From Orbus sasakiae (GTDB lineage Bacteria > Pseudomonadota > Gammaproteobacteria > Enterobacterales > Orbaceae): a DNA stretch of 64,000 bases. The notes below the pieces were generated by a model. That model made no database searches, was not told the DNA's origin, and saw only the letters and a program-made list of their open reading frames with translations. This document shows positions 25,138 through 34,887 of this stretch, piece after piece. The stretch lies in NCBI RefSeq assembly GCF_039542345.1, contig NZ_BAABHY010000001.1, forward strand, positions 372,001 through 436,000, written 5' to 3'. How positions within the stretch are numbered: position 1 is the stretch's first letter; each line of letters opens with the position of its first letter. The translations under genes were made by a program, and so were the position numbers.

Positions 25138-27252
25138 TTAATTGATATTGCGAGTGATATTAATAACGTCCTGTTGGTGACCAATTTTACGAATGATTTC
25201 ATTAAGTTGAATGACATTTTTGACTTCAATATGCAAAATAACAGTATAAATACGAGAGTCTTTCTCCTCGGTATTAAGCCACTGTACATTTGCGGATTCA
25301 GCATTAATGGTTGAAATAATATTTGAAAGTCCAGTTGCGGCATTGTTGGTGATATCAATCCAAATTTCAGCAATAAATAATTGTTCTGGTGCAGGTGACC
25401 AAGCTAATGGAATAAACGTATCTGGGTAGTTTTGATAGCCAATAATATTACGACAAGATTCATGATGAACAGAGAGTCCTTTTTCAGGGCTGACGCGTCC
25501 AATAATCGGATCACCTGGAATAGGGTGGCAACATTTAGCAAATGATACAAGTAATCCTTCCGAACCGGTAATGGTCAATTTTTTACTTGGTTCATGCTTA
25601 TCAATATCGACAGTATCGCTGTGTTCAATACTTTTGACAACAAATTGGCTCATAATATTACCTAAGCCAATTTCAGCCAATAAATCATCAAAACTATTTA
25701 ATTTTGCGAAACTAACGAGCTTGTCGATAATTTTGGGGGAAATTCCCTCAATGCCACCTTTATCAGCCAGTGAATAATTTAATAAACGGCGTCCCAAGAC
25801 AATCGCATCATCACGTTTTAAACTTTTCAGCGCTTGACGAATACGCGAACGGGCTTTTGAACTCACCACAAAATTTAGCCAACCTGCATTTGGGCGGCTG
25901 TCGGGTGAGGTAATAATTTCGACTGTTTGACCATTTGATAATGGCTGGGATAACGGATACGGTTTTCGATCGACGGTTGCGCCAATACATTGATGACCGA
26001 TATCTGTATGTACTGCATAAGCTAAATCAACAGGTGTTGCACCTTCAGGTAATTCAACAATACGACCTTTCGGCGTGAAAACATAAATTTCTTTTGGGAA
26101 GAGATCTGATTTCACATTTTCAATAAATTCGAAAGAATTTCCCACACTCTGTTGTAGTTCAAGTAAATTTTGCATCCAACGTTGTGCTTTAATTTGGGCA
26201 GTGGTATTGTTCAGTTCATCATTTTTGTTATATACCCAATGTGCAGCAACGCCCATTTCAGCCATTTGATCCATATCTGACGTTCGGATTTGTACTTCAA
26301 CTGGGGAACCATGAGGACCAATTAATGAAGAATGGAGAGATTGGTAGCCATTTGCTTTGGGAATCGCGATATAATCTTTAAAACGGTTTAATCTTGGTTT
26401 ATACAGGTTATGCACAAGGCCTAATACACGGTAACAACTATCAACATCATCAACAATCACACGAAAGATATAAATATCCATGATCGATCGAAAAAACTGT
26501 TCCCGTAACTGCATTTTCTGATAGATAGCATAAATATTTTTTTCAATACCTTCAACCGTCGCATTGATTTTGGCTTGACTAAGCCGCTCTCTAATATCCG
26601 ATAATATTTGTAAAATCAATTCTTTACGCGTTTGTCTTGCTGAATCAACGACTTTTTCAATGACGTGTGCACGATTAGGATGTAGTGCGGTAAAACCTAA
26701 GACTTCAAGCTCTGTTTTTATGTGGTGAATACCTAATCGGTGGGCAAGCGGTGCATAAATTTCAAGCGTTTCTTTGGCGATTCGTCTACGTTTATCCGGT
26801 CGTAGCGAGTCCAGTGTCCGCATATTATGCGTACGGTCAGCCAATTTAATTAAAATGACCCTGACATCTTTGGCCATTGCTAAAACCATTTTACGAAAAT
26901 TTTCGGCTTGGGCTTCCTGACGGTTACGAAATTTTAATTTATCTAGTTTAGATACACCATCTACCAGTTTAGCAACATCTTCACCAAAGCGATCAACAAC
27001 ATCTTGGTAGGTAACGGGTGTATCTTCAATGGTATCATGTAACAGCGCGGCGGTGACAGCTTCAAAATCGAGCTTCATATCCGCCAGCATACAGGCAACG
27101 GCAATTGGGTGAGTAACGTAAGGTTCACCACTCGAGCGATATTGTCCATTATGTGCATCATAGGCAAATAAATATGCTTCCCAGATCTTTTCAACTTGTT
27201 CACTAGGAAGATACGTTTCTACGATGTTTTTTAATGGAGCAAAATATTGCAT
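25138..27252 (-). CDS. spoT: Bifunctional (p)ppGpp synthetase/hydrolase SpoT
   Basis: This 704-aa RSH protein has the HD hydrolase domain (HPIAVA, LLHDTIEDT with His72-Asp73) and the synthetase region with GIEKNIYAIYQKM and the GYQSLHS loop. The TGS domain (IYVFTPKGRIVELPEGATPVDLAYAVH) and a C-terminal ACT domain follow. The intact HD motif marks it as SpoT rather than RelA. It lies between rpoZ and recG, the conserved order. It controls the stringent response in the cytoplasm. Confidence 0.96.
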   Translation of the reverse strand: MQYFAPLKNIVETYLPSEQVEKIWEAYLFAYDAHNGQYRSSGEPYVTHPIAVACMLADMKLDFEAVTAALLHDTIEDTPVTYQDVVDRFGEDVAKLVDGVSKLDKLKFRNRQEAQAENFRKMVLAMAKDVRVILIKLADRTHNMRTLDSLRPDKRRRIAKETLEIYAPLAHRLGIHHIKTELEVLGFTALHPNRAHVIEKVVDSARQTRKELILQILSDIRERLSQAKINATVEGIEKNIYAIYQKMQLREQFFRSIMDIYIFRVIVDDVDSCYRVLGLVHNLYKPRLNRFKDYIAIPKANGYQSLHSSLIGPHGSPVEVQIRTSDMDQMAEMGVAAHWVYNKNDELNNTTAQIKAQRWMQNLLELQQSVGNSFEFIENVKSDLFPKEIYVFTPKGRIVELPEGATPVDLAYAVHTDIGHQCIGATVDRKPYPLSQPLSNGQTVEIITSPDSRPNAGWLNFVVSSKARSRIRQALKSLKRDDAIVLGRRLLNYSLADKGGIEGISPKIIDKLVSFAKLNSFDDLLAEIGLGNIMSQFVVKSIEHSDTVDIDKHEPSKKLTITGSEGLLVSFAKCCHPIPGDPIIGRVSPEKGLSVHHESCRNIIGYQNYPDTFIPLAWSPAPEQLFIAEIWIDITNNAATGLSNIISTINAESANVQWLNTEEKDSRIYTVILHIEVKNVIQLNEIIRKIGHQQDVINITRNIN

Positions 27253-27295
27253 ATTCGCCTATATAGTAATGATGCTTTGCCTGTTAATTGTTGGA

Positions 27296-27586
27296 TTATT
27301 CGTATGATGGTTCGTTTTCGAACAGAATGGTTTCATGCAGAACTGAACGTGCTTCGGCTTCCTCTTCCTGACGAGCTTGGAAAGCTGCAGTATCAAGGAT
27401 TTGTTTATTGACTAAGCCTTCTTCGATTTCACGTAGCGCAATAACCGTTTCTTTGTCATTTTCTTCTGGTACTAAAGGTGTTTTACCTTCAGCTTGTAAT
27501 TGATGTGCGCGTCTTGCCGCAACTAATACTAGGTCAAATCGGTTACCAATTTTATCAACAGCGTCTTGAACAGTTACGCGAGCCAT
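27296..27586 (-). CDS. rpoZ: RNA polymerase omega subunit
   Basis: This 96-aa protein starts MARVTVQDAVDKIGNRFDLV and contains VAARRAHQLQ, the diagnostic omega sequence. It assists folding and assembly of beta-prime. GAGGT precedes the ATG at 27586; an upstream in-frame ATG at 27637 would add 17 unconserved residues. It lies between gmk and spoT. Confidence 0.97.
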   Translation of the reverse strand: MARVTVQDAVDKIGNRFDLVLVAARRAHQLQAEGKTPLVPEENDKETVIALREIEEGLVNKQILDTAAFQARQEEEAEARSVLHETILFENEPSYE

Positions 27587-27770
27587 GTTTACCTCTATAT
27601 TTTCTGAAAATAATTGTAAATTCTTTTTTGAAATCAATCATCAATTTTACTGAAATTTCCCTTAAATTGCTATGCTTATTTGATTTGATGAGCAAAATCT
27701 TTATAAAAATGAGCTAAAAAATTAAAAAAAGGCAAATTATCGAGCATATGAGTCAGTTTTCCCGCTTATC

Positions 27771-28391
27771 TTAATCGATAAGTTGATTAATTAAAGCCTG
27801 ATGCAATATATATTGCTTTTGTGTATGTAAGCTTTCACTTTTGATAATGGCTGTCAGATGATCCAGTGATGTACTAAAATCATCGTTAATGATTAAGTAA
27901 TCATATTCATTGTAGTGTGACATTTCAGATTTGGCTTTTAGCATTCTTTTGGCTATCACTTCAGCTGAATCTTGTTCACGTTTGATTAAACGTTTTTCAA
28001 GTTCATCTAATGACGGAGGTAAAATAAAAATACTTTTAGCTGTTGGGACTTTTTGTCTGACTTGTTGAGCACCTTGCCAATCAATATCTAAAAACACATT
28101 AATTCCCTGTTGTAGGTTTTGCTCGATAGCGGCTTTTGAAGTCCCATAATAATTATCAAATACTTTTGCATATTCAACAAAAGCATCTTGGGAAATTAAT
28201 GTTTCAAACTGATTATGGTCAACAAAATAGTAGTGTTCACCATGGTTTTCTCCCGGTCTAGGTGTGCGCGTAGTATGAGAAATAGAAACACTGGCGGACA
28301 ATTGATTTTGTTGATTTAAATAGGCATTAATGAGACTCGATTTCCCTGCACCACTAGGCGCAGAGACAATAAAAAGCGTTCCTGTATACAT
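27771..28391 (-). CDS. gmk: Guanylate kinase
   Basis: This enzyme phosphorylates GMP to GDP. The P-loop SAPSGAGKSSL starts nine residues from the chosen ATG, exactly as in E. coli Gmk, and the length (206 aa) agrees with the family. The GMP-binding residues in RTPRPGENHGEHYYFV are present. In-frame ATGs at 28400 and 28430 would give longer N-termini, and none has a strong ribosome site. It heads the gmk-rpoZ-spoT-recG group. Confidence 0.95.
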   Translation of the reverse strand: MYTGTLFIVSAPSGAGKSSLINAYLNQQNQLSASVSISHTTRTPRPGENHGEHYYFVDHNQFETLISQDAFVEYAKVFDNYYGTSKAAIEQNLQQGINVFLDIDWQGAQQVRQKVPTAKSIFILPPSLDELEKRLIKREQDSAEVIAKRMLKAKSEMSHYNEYDYLIINDDFSTSLDHLTAIIKSESLHTQKQYILHQALINQLID

Positions 28392-28599
28392 ATTTTTCAT
28401 TCTGTTAGTGAAGTTGTGGTTATTATTCATGAAATTGAGTCAAAATAAAAGTATTAGCTATGTTCATGTGAATAAATGTGAGGTTTAAATGCGCTAATTG
28501 GTTAAATCAATGACTTAGAAAGCGACTAAGGGCGTTATATCCTATGACGTCTTTTCTAAAAAGGCATTGATACTTCATTTTTAAATTTACCTAACATTT

Positions 28600-28641
28600 T
28601 TACACTATAATGATAGGTTATGACAATTTTTTAACGAAAAT
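28600..28641 (+). repeat. 42-bp dispersed repeat, copy 2
   Basis: This is 88% identical to 19811-19852. It sits 5 nt beyond the cydC stop and upstream of gmk, both read on the opposite strand, so it is not placed like copy 1 relative to genes. Confidence 0.7.
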
Positions 28642-28646
28642 GACTG

Positions 28647-30317
28647 TTAACGAATTGAAACATGCTTATTATCTAACACAAATGTATGATCAAACATCTC
28701 ATGGTCTGTTAAGCGATGAGTCACCATTAACACCGTTTTGCCTTGATAACACTTTTTGATGATCGCCAAGATTTGTTGTTCAGTTTGATTATCTAAACTT
28801 TCTGTCGGTTCGTCCATTAATGTTAATGGTGCATTATGTAATAATGCACGTGCTATGCCAATACGGCGTTTTTCCCCCCCTGATAGGGTTCTTCCACCTT
28901 CTCCCAACCATAATTCAAGGCCATTATCGCTCGTCAGTAATTTTTCTAATTCAACACTTTTTAATACATCAATTAACTGTTGATCGGTTGCTTGTGGATG
29001 ACCGATTAATAAATTGTTGCGTAGGGTATCACTAAAAATAGTAATGACTTGTGGGATGACGGCCATCATGTTGCGAAGTGTTGGTTCATCAAATTGGCTA
29101 ATTTCGACTTTATTTAAATAAATTTTGCCAGTAGTCGGTTGCCATGTCCGTGTTATTAAATTGAGTAGCGTTGATTTACCACAGCCAGTTTTACCCACTA
29201 AGGCAACATGCTCACCATGTTTAATATTGAAACTGATTGCTTCAAAAACAGTGATGGGTTGATTTGGATAGGCGAACGCAATGTTATTAAATTCAATGCT
29301 GCACACATTCGGTTCTGTTTTAGCGCCATGTTGAGGAAATAAAATATCGGGTTGCTGTTTCATCAACTCATTCATTCTTTGTGCCGATGTCAGCACCTGA
29401 CCTAAAAATAAAAATGCAGCCGGAATAGGGGCTAATATTTCAGTACATGCTAAGCCAACAAAAATAAATAACGCGATGATAGGGCTATCGTATTGGCTAA
29501 TACCATCTGCGGCAAGGTAGATAATCAATAATGTCATTAAACCAATGATCAATAAAATTAATGCCGTGGCTAAACTGAGTAATGTAGCTTGTTTTTTCTG
29601 ATTATCTAGCCAACGTTGTTCAACGGTATCAAGCTGTGCTCGATAACGCGGTTTAGCATTAAATAATGTTAATTCCGCTTGCCCTTGTAAATAACTGACT
29701 AAATTCTGGCGGTACTCACTTTGTTGTGCTGCAATTTGTGCACCGATTTGTTTACCGGCTTGATAAAAAATAACGGGTATGACTAAAATCGCCATCAGTA
29801 AAATCACAGTGATGACCAAAGCGATGGTCTGATCAAAATAGCCAATTGCCAGATAAATAAAGAGTGTTGTCAATAATCCGCTGACAATCGGCACAAATAA
29901 TCGAAGATAAAGGTGATCTAAATGGTCAATATCAGCAATAAAGCGATTGAGTAAATCCGCTTTTTGATATTGTGCAATTTGCATGGCACTCAATGGTAGA
30001 ATTTTTTTAAATGCGTTCGTGCGTAAGTAAGCTAAAATTTTAAACGTGGTATCGTGGTTTACTAAACGTTCAAAATAGCGGCTGACAGTTCTGAGAATGG
30101 CTGCGCCTCTTACACCCGCAGCGGGTAACATGTAATTAAAGGTATATAATCCTGCAACACCAACGAAAGCGGTTGCAGATAAAAACCAACCTGACAACGA
30201 GAGTAAAAAAATACTCGCAGCAAGTGCGACTAATACAAGAACCATTCCTAAGATAATCATCGCAAAATAATGGCTATAAAGCTTAATATAGGGTGACAGT
30301 ATTTTTAACATGATCAT
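28647..30317 (-). CDS. cydC: Glutathione/cysteine ABC exporter subunit CydC
   Basis: This 556-aa ABC half-transporter has an N-terminal six-helix membrane domain and a C-terminal ATPase. The ATPase has Walker A GKTGCGKST, signature LSGGEKRRIGIARALL and Walker B TLMDEPTE. CydDC exports reduced thiols to the periplasm and is needed to assemble cytochrome bd oxidase. Its start overlaps the cydD stop by 1 nt. Confidence 0.95.
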   Translation of the reverse strand: MIMLKILSPYIKLYSHYFAMIILGMVLVLVALAASIFLLSLSGWFLSATAFVGVAGLYTFNYMLPAAGVRGAAILRTVSRYFERLVNHDTTFKILAYLRTNAFKKILPLSAMQIAQYQKADLLNRFIADIDHLDHLYLRLFVPIVSGLLTTLFIYLAIGYFDQTIALVITVILLMAILVIPVIFYQAGKQIGAQIAAQQSEYRQNLVSYLQGQAELTLFNAKPRYRAQLDTVEQRWLDNQKKQATLLSLATALILLIIGLMTLLIIYLAADGISQYDSPIIALFIFVGLACTEILAPIPAAFLFLGQVLTSAQRMNELMKQQPDILFPQHGAKTEPNVCSIEFNNIAFAYPNQPITVFEAISFNIKHGEHVALVGKTGCGKSTLLNLITRTWQPTTGKIYLNKVEISQFDEPTLRNMMAVIPQVITIFSDTLRNNLLIGHPQATDQQLIDVLKSVELEKLLTSDNGLELWLGEGGRTLSGGEKRRIGIARALLHNAPLTLMDEPTESLDNQTEQQILAIIKKCYQGKTVLMVTHRLTDHEMFDHTFVLDNKHVSIR

Positions 30318-32035
30318 TAAGCCTTTTGATCAATATGAATTTGATGATTACGCAATTGCCAGATTTGATCAAATGACATCGATTCTGTCATCTGGTGGGT
30401 AACCATAATAATATTATGGGATTGGTAGTTACTTGCTAAAATGGCATCAATATCTTGCGCCGTTTGTTTATCTAAACTGGCGGTTGGTTCATCGAGCAAC
30501 AATAGTTGACAGGGTTTTAGCAACGCTCTGGCTATTGCAATTCTTTGGGCTTGTCCGATAGATAACCGTACTGCATCTTCACCAATTTGCGTCTCAAGAC
30601 CATCTGGCAATTGCGTGATAAAACTATCAAGTTGTGCTTGTTTAACGACTTGATTTAACCGTTGTTCACTTGCATCCCTATCAGCTAATAAAATATTGTC
30701 ACGGATAGAACCATTCAGTAAATAAGGATTTTGTCCAAGCCAACTGAGCTGTGAACGCCAGTTATCAATATCAAGCGTGTGAAATTCAATCTGATTGATT
30801 TTCAATGAGCCTTGATACGGTAAAAAACCTAGCAAGACATTCAATAGTGAACTTTTACCTTCACCACTCACTCCCATTAAGGCCAGTTTAAAAGGGGTTT
30901 TTAGCGTAAAGTTTAGTGGACCCACAATCGGTTTATTATCGGGGGATAAAATAATTAAATCTTGCGCTTCAATCGTCTGTATTTCGTTAATGAGATGAGT
31001 TTTATCCGTATGATGACCAGTGTCATGTGTATTGCTAGCTAAAAATCCTTCAATATTATCAGCTGCTGCAATTGCTTGTGCTTTTGCATGATAATAGGTA
31101 CCTAAGTCGCGTAATGGTTGGAAAAACTCAGGGGCCAAAATTAACGCAAAAAAGCCAGCAAATAAGGTGACGACCCCATTATAAGCGCCAAAATTAAGTT
31201 CACCTAAATAAGAAAATCCAAAATATACGGCTACCACCGCAATTGAAACAGACGTAAAAAACTCTAAGACGGCTGACGATAAAAAGGCCACTTTAAGCAC
31301 ATTCATAGTTCTTATTCGAAAACTTTCAGCGGCTTGATGAATTGCATTTGCTTGATTTTTACCTTGGTTAAATAGACGGATGGTGTGTAAACCTTTTAAT
31401 CGATCTAAAAAATGACCACTGAGATACGCTAATGCTTTAAAGTTTTTCCGATTAACATCGGCGGCACCCATACCAACTAAAACCATGAAAATGGGAATAA
31501 GGGGAGCTGTACAAAATAAGATTAATGCCGCGGCCCAATTAAATGGCACAATGACAATGAGTATTAAAATGGGAATGATGGTGGCAAGACGCATTTGTGG
31601 TAAATAACGTGCATAAAAATCTTGTAAATCTTCAATTTGTTCGATTAATAATGTACTTAACCCACCACTCGTGTGCTGACTAATTGATATTGGTCCACCT
31701 TGTTCGATTTTATTAATCAGCTGCTCACGGACGCTTCTTCGTAATGATTGACCCATTAAAAAATTAATCTGTTCGCGTGCATAAGTTAATAATGTTCTAA
31801 AAACAAATACACCCATTAATGCAATAAAATAAGGCAAAATCGTTGAAAAATGACCACCTTCAATGATTAATTCTTGTAGAATTAACGCAAATAATGCCGC
31901 TTGTGCCACAATACCAATTGCGGAAATAAAACCGGTTAAAACAGAAAGCATTAACAATTTTTTATGTTGTTTTGCTTGCTGTTTTAACCAAGTTAATAGC
32001 TGTTTTTGTCGCTGTTTATCTAATGAAGCTGACAT
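30317..32035 (-). CDS. cydD: Glutathione/cysteine ABC exporter subunit CydD
   Basis: This 572-aa partner of CydC has six membrane helices in the first 300 residues. The ATPase has Walker A GVSGEGKSS (388-396), signature LSIGQAQRIAIARALL and Walker B LLLLDEPTASLD. The signature has SIGQ instead of the usual SGGQ, a variation seen in CydD proteins. It lies 16 nt from trxB, an order conserved in Enterobacterales and consistent with thiol homeostasis. Confidence 0.95.
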   Translation of the reverse strand: MSASLDKQRQKQLLTWLKQQAKQHKKLLMLSVLTGFISAIGIVAQAALFALILQELIIEGGHFSTILPYFIALMGVFVFRTLLTYAREQINFLMGQSLRRSVREQLINKIEQGGPISISQHTSGGLSTLLIEQIEDLQDFYARYLPQMRLATIIPILILIVIVPFNWAAALILFCTAPLIPIFMVLVGMGAADVNRKNFKALAYLSGHFLDRLKGLHTIRLFNQGKNQANAIHQAAESFRIRTMNVLKVAFLSSAVLEFFTSVSIAVVAVYFGFSYLGELNFGAYNGVVTLFAGFFALILAPEFFQPLRDLGTYYHAKAQAIAAADNIEGFLASNTHDTGHHTDKTHLINEIQTIEAQDLIILSPDNKPIVGPLNFTLKTPFKLALMGVSGEGKSSLLNVLLGFLPYQGSLKINQIEFHTLDIDNWRSQLSWLGQNPYLLNGSIRDNILLADRDASEQRLNQVVKQAQLDSFITQLPDGLETQIGEDAVRLSIGQAQRIAIARALLKPCQLLLLDEPTASLDKQTAQDIDAILASNYQSHNIIMVTHQMTESMSFDQIWQLRNHQIHIDQKA

Positions 32036-32051
32036 TGTACCCTAATTATAA

Positions 32052-33002
32052 TTAAAGATTATCAAGATAATGTTCTGCATCTAACGCAGCCATACAGCCA
32101 GTACCTGCCGAGGTAATCGCTTGACGATAAATATGATCCATTACATCACCCGCGGCAAAAATACCTTCCACACTCGTTTGGGTTGCATTACCCTTAATAC
32201 CTGATTTGACTTTTATATAGCCATTATCAAGTTCTAGCTGATGGCCAAAAATGGCCGTATTGGGTTTATGACCGATTGCAATGAATACACCTAAAACATC
32301 AACTTGTTGCGTTTTCGTTGTATCTTGTGTACTACGCAAACGAACTCCAGTGACACCCATTTCATTACCCAGTACTTCATCCAACGTTTGATGAGTATGC
32401 AAAATCACTTTACCTTGCTCAACTTTTTCCATCAAACGATTAATAAGAATTTTTTCGGCTCTAAATTCATCTCGGCGGTGGATAAGATGGACTTCGCTAG
32501 CAATGTTAGCAAGGTATAATGCTTCTTCAACCGCAGTATTCCCGCCACCGACGACTGCGACTTTTTGGTTACGATAGAAAAAACCATCACATGTTGCACA
32601 GGCTGACACACCTTTGCCCTTGAATGCTTCTTCCGATGGTAATCCTAAATACTGCGCACTTGCTCCTGTTGCGATAATCAGTGCATCACAGGTATAGAGT
32701 GTTTCACCACCATAAAGTTTAAAGGGTTTTTCGCTAAAATCGACACGTTCAATTTGATCAAAAATGATGTCTGTTTCAAAACGTTCTGCGTGTTCACGCA
32801 TTTTGACCATTAATTCTGGTCCGGTCAGATCAATTGATGCTGCTGGCCAGTTTTCAATTTCAGTGGTCGTGGTTAACTGTCCACCTTCTTGCATACCGGT
32901 GATTAATACCGGTTTTAAATTTGCTCGAGCTGCATAAACTGCGGCAGTATAGCCTGCTGGCCCTGATCCTAAAATCATTAAACGTGAATGTTTGGTATTC
33001 AT
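32052..33002 (-). CDS. trxB: Thioredoxin reductase
   Basis: This 316-aa flavoprotein has the FAD motif GSGPAGYTAAVYAARA, the redox-active CATC in SACATCDGFFYRNQ, the NADPH motif GGGNTAVEEALYL and the C-terminal FAD motif GIFAAGDV. It uses NADPH to reduce thioredoxin in the cytoplasm. AGGAG precedes the ATG. It is followed by cydD-cydC in what looks like one transcript. Confidence 0.98.
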   Translation of the reverse strand: MNTKHSRLMILGSGPAGYTAAVYAARANLKPVLITGMQEGGQLTTTTEIENWPAASIDLTGPELMVKMREHAERFETDIIFDQIERVDFSEKPFKLYGGETLYTCDALIIATGASAQYLGLPSEEAFKGKGVSACATCDGFFYRNQKVAVVGGGNTAVEEALYLANIASEVHLIHRRDEFRAEKILINRLMEKVEQGKVILHTHQTLDEVLGNEMGVTGVRLRSTQDTTKTQQVDVLGVFIAIGHKPNTAIFGHQLELDNGYIKVKSGIKGNATQTSVEGIFAAGDVMDHIYRQAITSAGTGCMAALDAEHYLDNL

Positions 33003-33395
33003 TATAAGCTCCTGATATTTAGCTTATCTCTAAGTTGAAATTACATTGCGGATAAGTCTAACACGATTTGATATTACTGGCATTTATTGTATTACATTGG
33101 TTAATTTTTTCTATTGTGTTTAGTGATTATATTAATAGGTGATTTGTCGCGTTTTAAGTTAGCGGAATAATTTCAATGTAAAACACGATAAAAAATAAGG
33201 TTTTATTGGCGTCGGTTTTAATTTTAATTGTCTGATTTATAATGTTTTTAAACTAAATATAATAATATGAAATCATGTATTCAACATCTCTTTAACAAAA
33301 ATTTAATTATCATGTTGATAAAAGCTATGAAAATAGATCATTAACGAATAAAATAACATCTCTTATCAACTACTAAAATAATTAAGAGAATCACT
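33003..33395. other. Divergent intergenic region trxB / qmcA
   Basis: These 393 bp of very AT-rich DNA must hold the promoters for trxB (left) and qmcA (right). I see no protein gene, no convincing operator and no strong hairpin. Confidence 0.4.
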
Positions 33396-34307
33396 ATGTC
33401 TATATTTTACATTGTTATTGGTATATTAGTTTTACTCGCATTAATCACTGTATATAAAGGAATTACCATGGTTCCTCAAGGTTATCAATACACGATTGAG
33501 CGTTTTGGTAAATATACCCATACGTTAGAACCAGGTTTAAATTTAATTGTTCCTTATATGGATGGTATTGGTCGTAAGATTAATATGATGGAACAAGTTT
33601 TAGATATACCTTCACAAGAAGTTATTTCTAAAGATAATGCCAATGTTACCATTGATGCAGTTTGTTTTATTCAAGTACAAGATGCTGCGCGTGCGGCTTA
33701 TCAAGTCAATCATTTAGAACGTGCTGTTATTAATTTAATGATGACAAATATTCGTACTGTATTAGGTAGTATGGAACTTGATGAAATGTTATCACAGCGT
33801 GATCATATTAATACGCGTTTATTAGGTATTGTTGATGAAGCAACTAGTCCATGGGGGATTAAAATTACACGTATCGAAATTCGTGACGTTCGTCCACCTG
33901 CTGAATTGATTGCCGCGATGAACGCGCAGATGAAAGCTGAACGTAATAAACGTGCTGAAATTCTCGATGCTGAAGGTGTGCGTCAAGGTGCTATTTTACG
34001 AGCAGAAGGTGAAAAGCAATCTGAAATCCTGAAAGCTGAAGGTGAAAGACAAGCCGCGTTTTTACAAGCTGAGGCGCGTGAACGTGCCGCAGAAGCAGAA
34101 GCGAAAGCAACACAAATGGTATCTGAAGCTATCGCGGCAGGTAACATTAATGCAATTAATTACTTTGTTGCTCAAAAATATACCGATGCATTACAAACCA
34201 TTGGTTCAGCCGAAAACAGCAAAATCATTATGATGCCACTTGAAGCGTCTAACTTAATGGGTAGTATTGGCGGTATTGCTGAATTAATTAATGAAGCGAA
34301 AAAATAA
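33396..34307 (+). CDS. qmcA: SPFH/stomatin-family membrane protein QmcA
   Basis: This 303-aa protein has an N-terminal transmembrane helix (about 1-22) and an SPFH/band 7 domain starting at MVPQGYQYTIERFGKYTHTLEPGLN. A long Glu/Ala/Arg-rich coiled coil (RAEGEKQSEILKAEGERQAA) and ILMMPLEASNLM-like tail follow. It forms inner-membrane microdomain oligomers. In E. coli qmcA (ybbK) pairs with the NfeD-type ybbJ, and the same order is kept here with a 27-nt gap. Confidence 0.95.
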   Translation: MSIFYIVIGILVLLALITVYKGITMVPQGYQYTIERFGKYTHTLEPGLNLIVPYMDGIGRKINMMEQVLDIPSQEVISKDNANVTIDAVCFIQVQDAARAAYQVNHLERAVINLMMTNIRTVLGSMELDEMLSQRDHINTRLLGIVDEATSPWGIKITRIEIRDVRPPAELIAAMNAQMKAERNKRAEILDAEGVRQGAILRAEGEKQSEILKAEGERQAAFLQAEARERAAEAEAKATQMVSEAIAAGNINAINYFVAQKYTDALQTIGSAENSKIIMMPLEASNLMGSIGGIAELINEAKK

Positions 34308-34334
34308 CCTGTAATTTTAATTGAGAATTTTTTA

Positions 34335-34796
34335 ATGACTGAATTTGTATCCGCTATTTATACTAATCCACATTGGGTCTTCATTGCCCTTGGTGGCGTG
34401 TTATTAATTATCGAATTACTCGGTACGGGTGGCTACTCATTGTGGAGCGGTGTATCGGCATTTATTGTCGGCTTAATCGCTTGGATAGTGCCAATTTCAT
34501 GGCCTTTTTTGTGGATTTTATTTGCTATTTTTACTTTAATTATCGCTTATGTTTGGTGGGTCTGGCTTAAAAAACATGGCGGTGATAAAGCAGAAAAAGG
34601 GACATTAAATCAACCACAAAAAGATTTGATTGGTATCTCAACTGTTGTTGTTGAACCGATTATAAATGGTTATGGTCGAGTTAAAATCAAAGATGGTACA
34701 TGGTCAGCACATAGTGATGAAGACATGGATACCGGAACTCGAGTGAAAGTGATTGCCGTTGATGGCATTATGCTAAAAGTTGTAAAAACGAATTAA
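34335..34796 (+). CDS. ybbJ: NfeD-family membrane protein YbbJ
   Basis: This 153-aa protein has three or four hydrophobic helices within the first 80 residues (VFIALGGVLLIIELL, LWSGVSAFIVGLIAW, PFLWILFAIFTLIIAY). A C-terminal OB-fold-like NfeD domain follows (IGISTVVVEPIINGYGRVKIKDGTWSA). NfeD proteins act with SPFH proteins such as QmcA, its upstream neighbour. A strong terminator follows. Confidence 0.93.
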   Translation: MTEFVSAIYTNPHWVFIALGGVLLIIELLGTGGYSLWSGVSAFIVGLIAWIVPISWPFLWILFAIFTLIIAYVWWVWLKKHGGDKAEKGTLNQPQKDLIGISTVVVEPIINGYGRVKIKDGTWSAHSDEDMDTGTRVKVIAVDGIMLKVVKTN

Positions 34797-34803
34797 CGTC
34801 TTG

Positions 34804-34832
34804 AAAAGGCAACACGAGTGTTGCCTTTTTTA
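34804..34832 (+). terminator. Terminator of qmcA-ybbJ
   Basis: AAGGCAACAC (34806-34815) pairs with GTGTTGCCTT (34818-34827), followed by a T run. Confidence 0.92.
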
Positions 34833-34887
34833 TTTTTATAAGTTGTAAAGTATTCCTTAACATCCTAATAATAGCAGAGAACGTTTT

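Noticed and set aside
28600..28641. Promoter for gmk formed by the 42-bp repeat
   Set aside because: On the minus strand no -35/-10 pair with acceptable spacing lies within it, and copy 1 has the opposite relation to its downstream gene.
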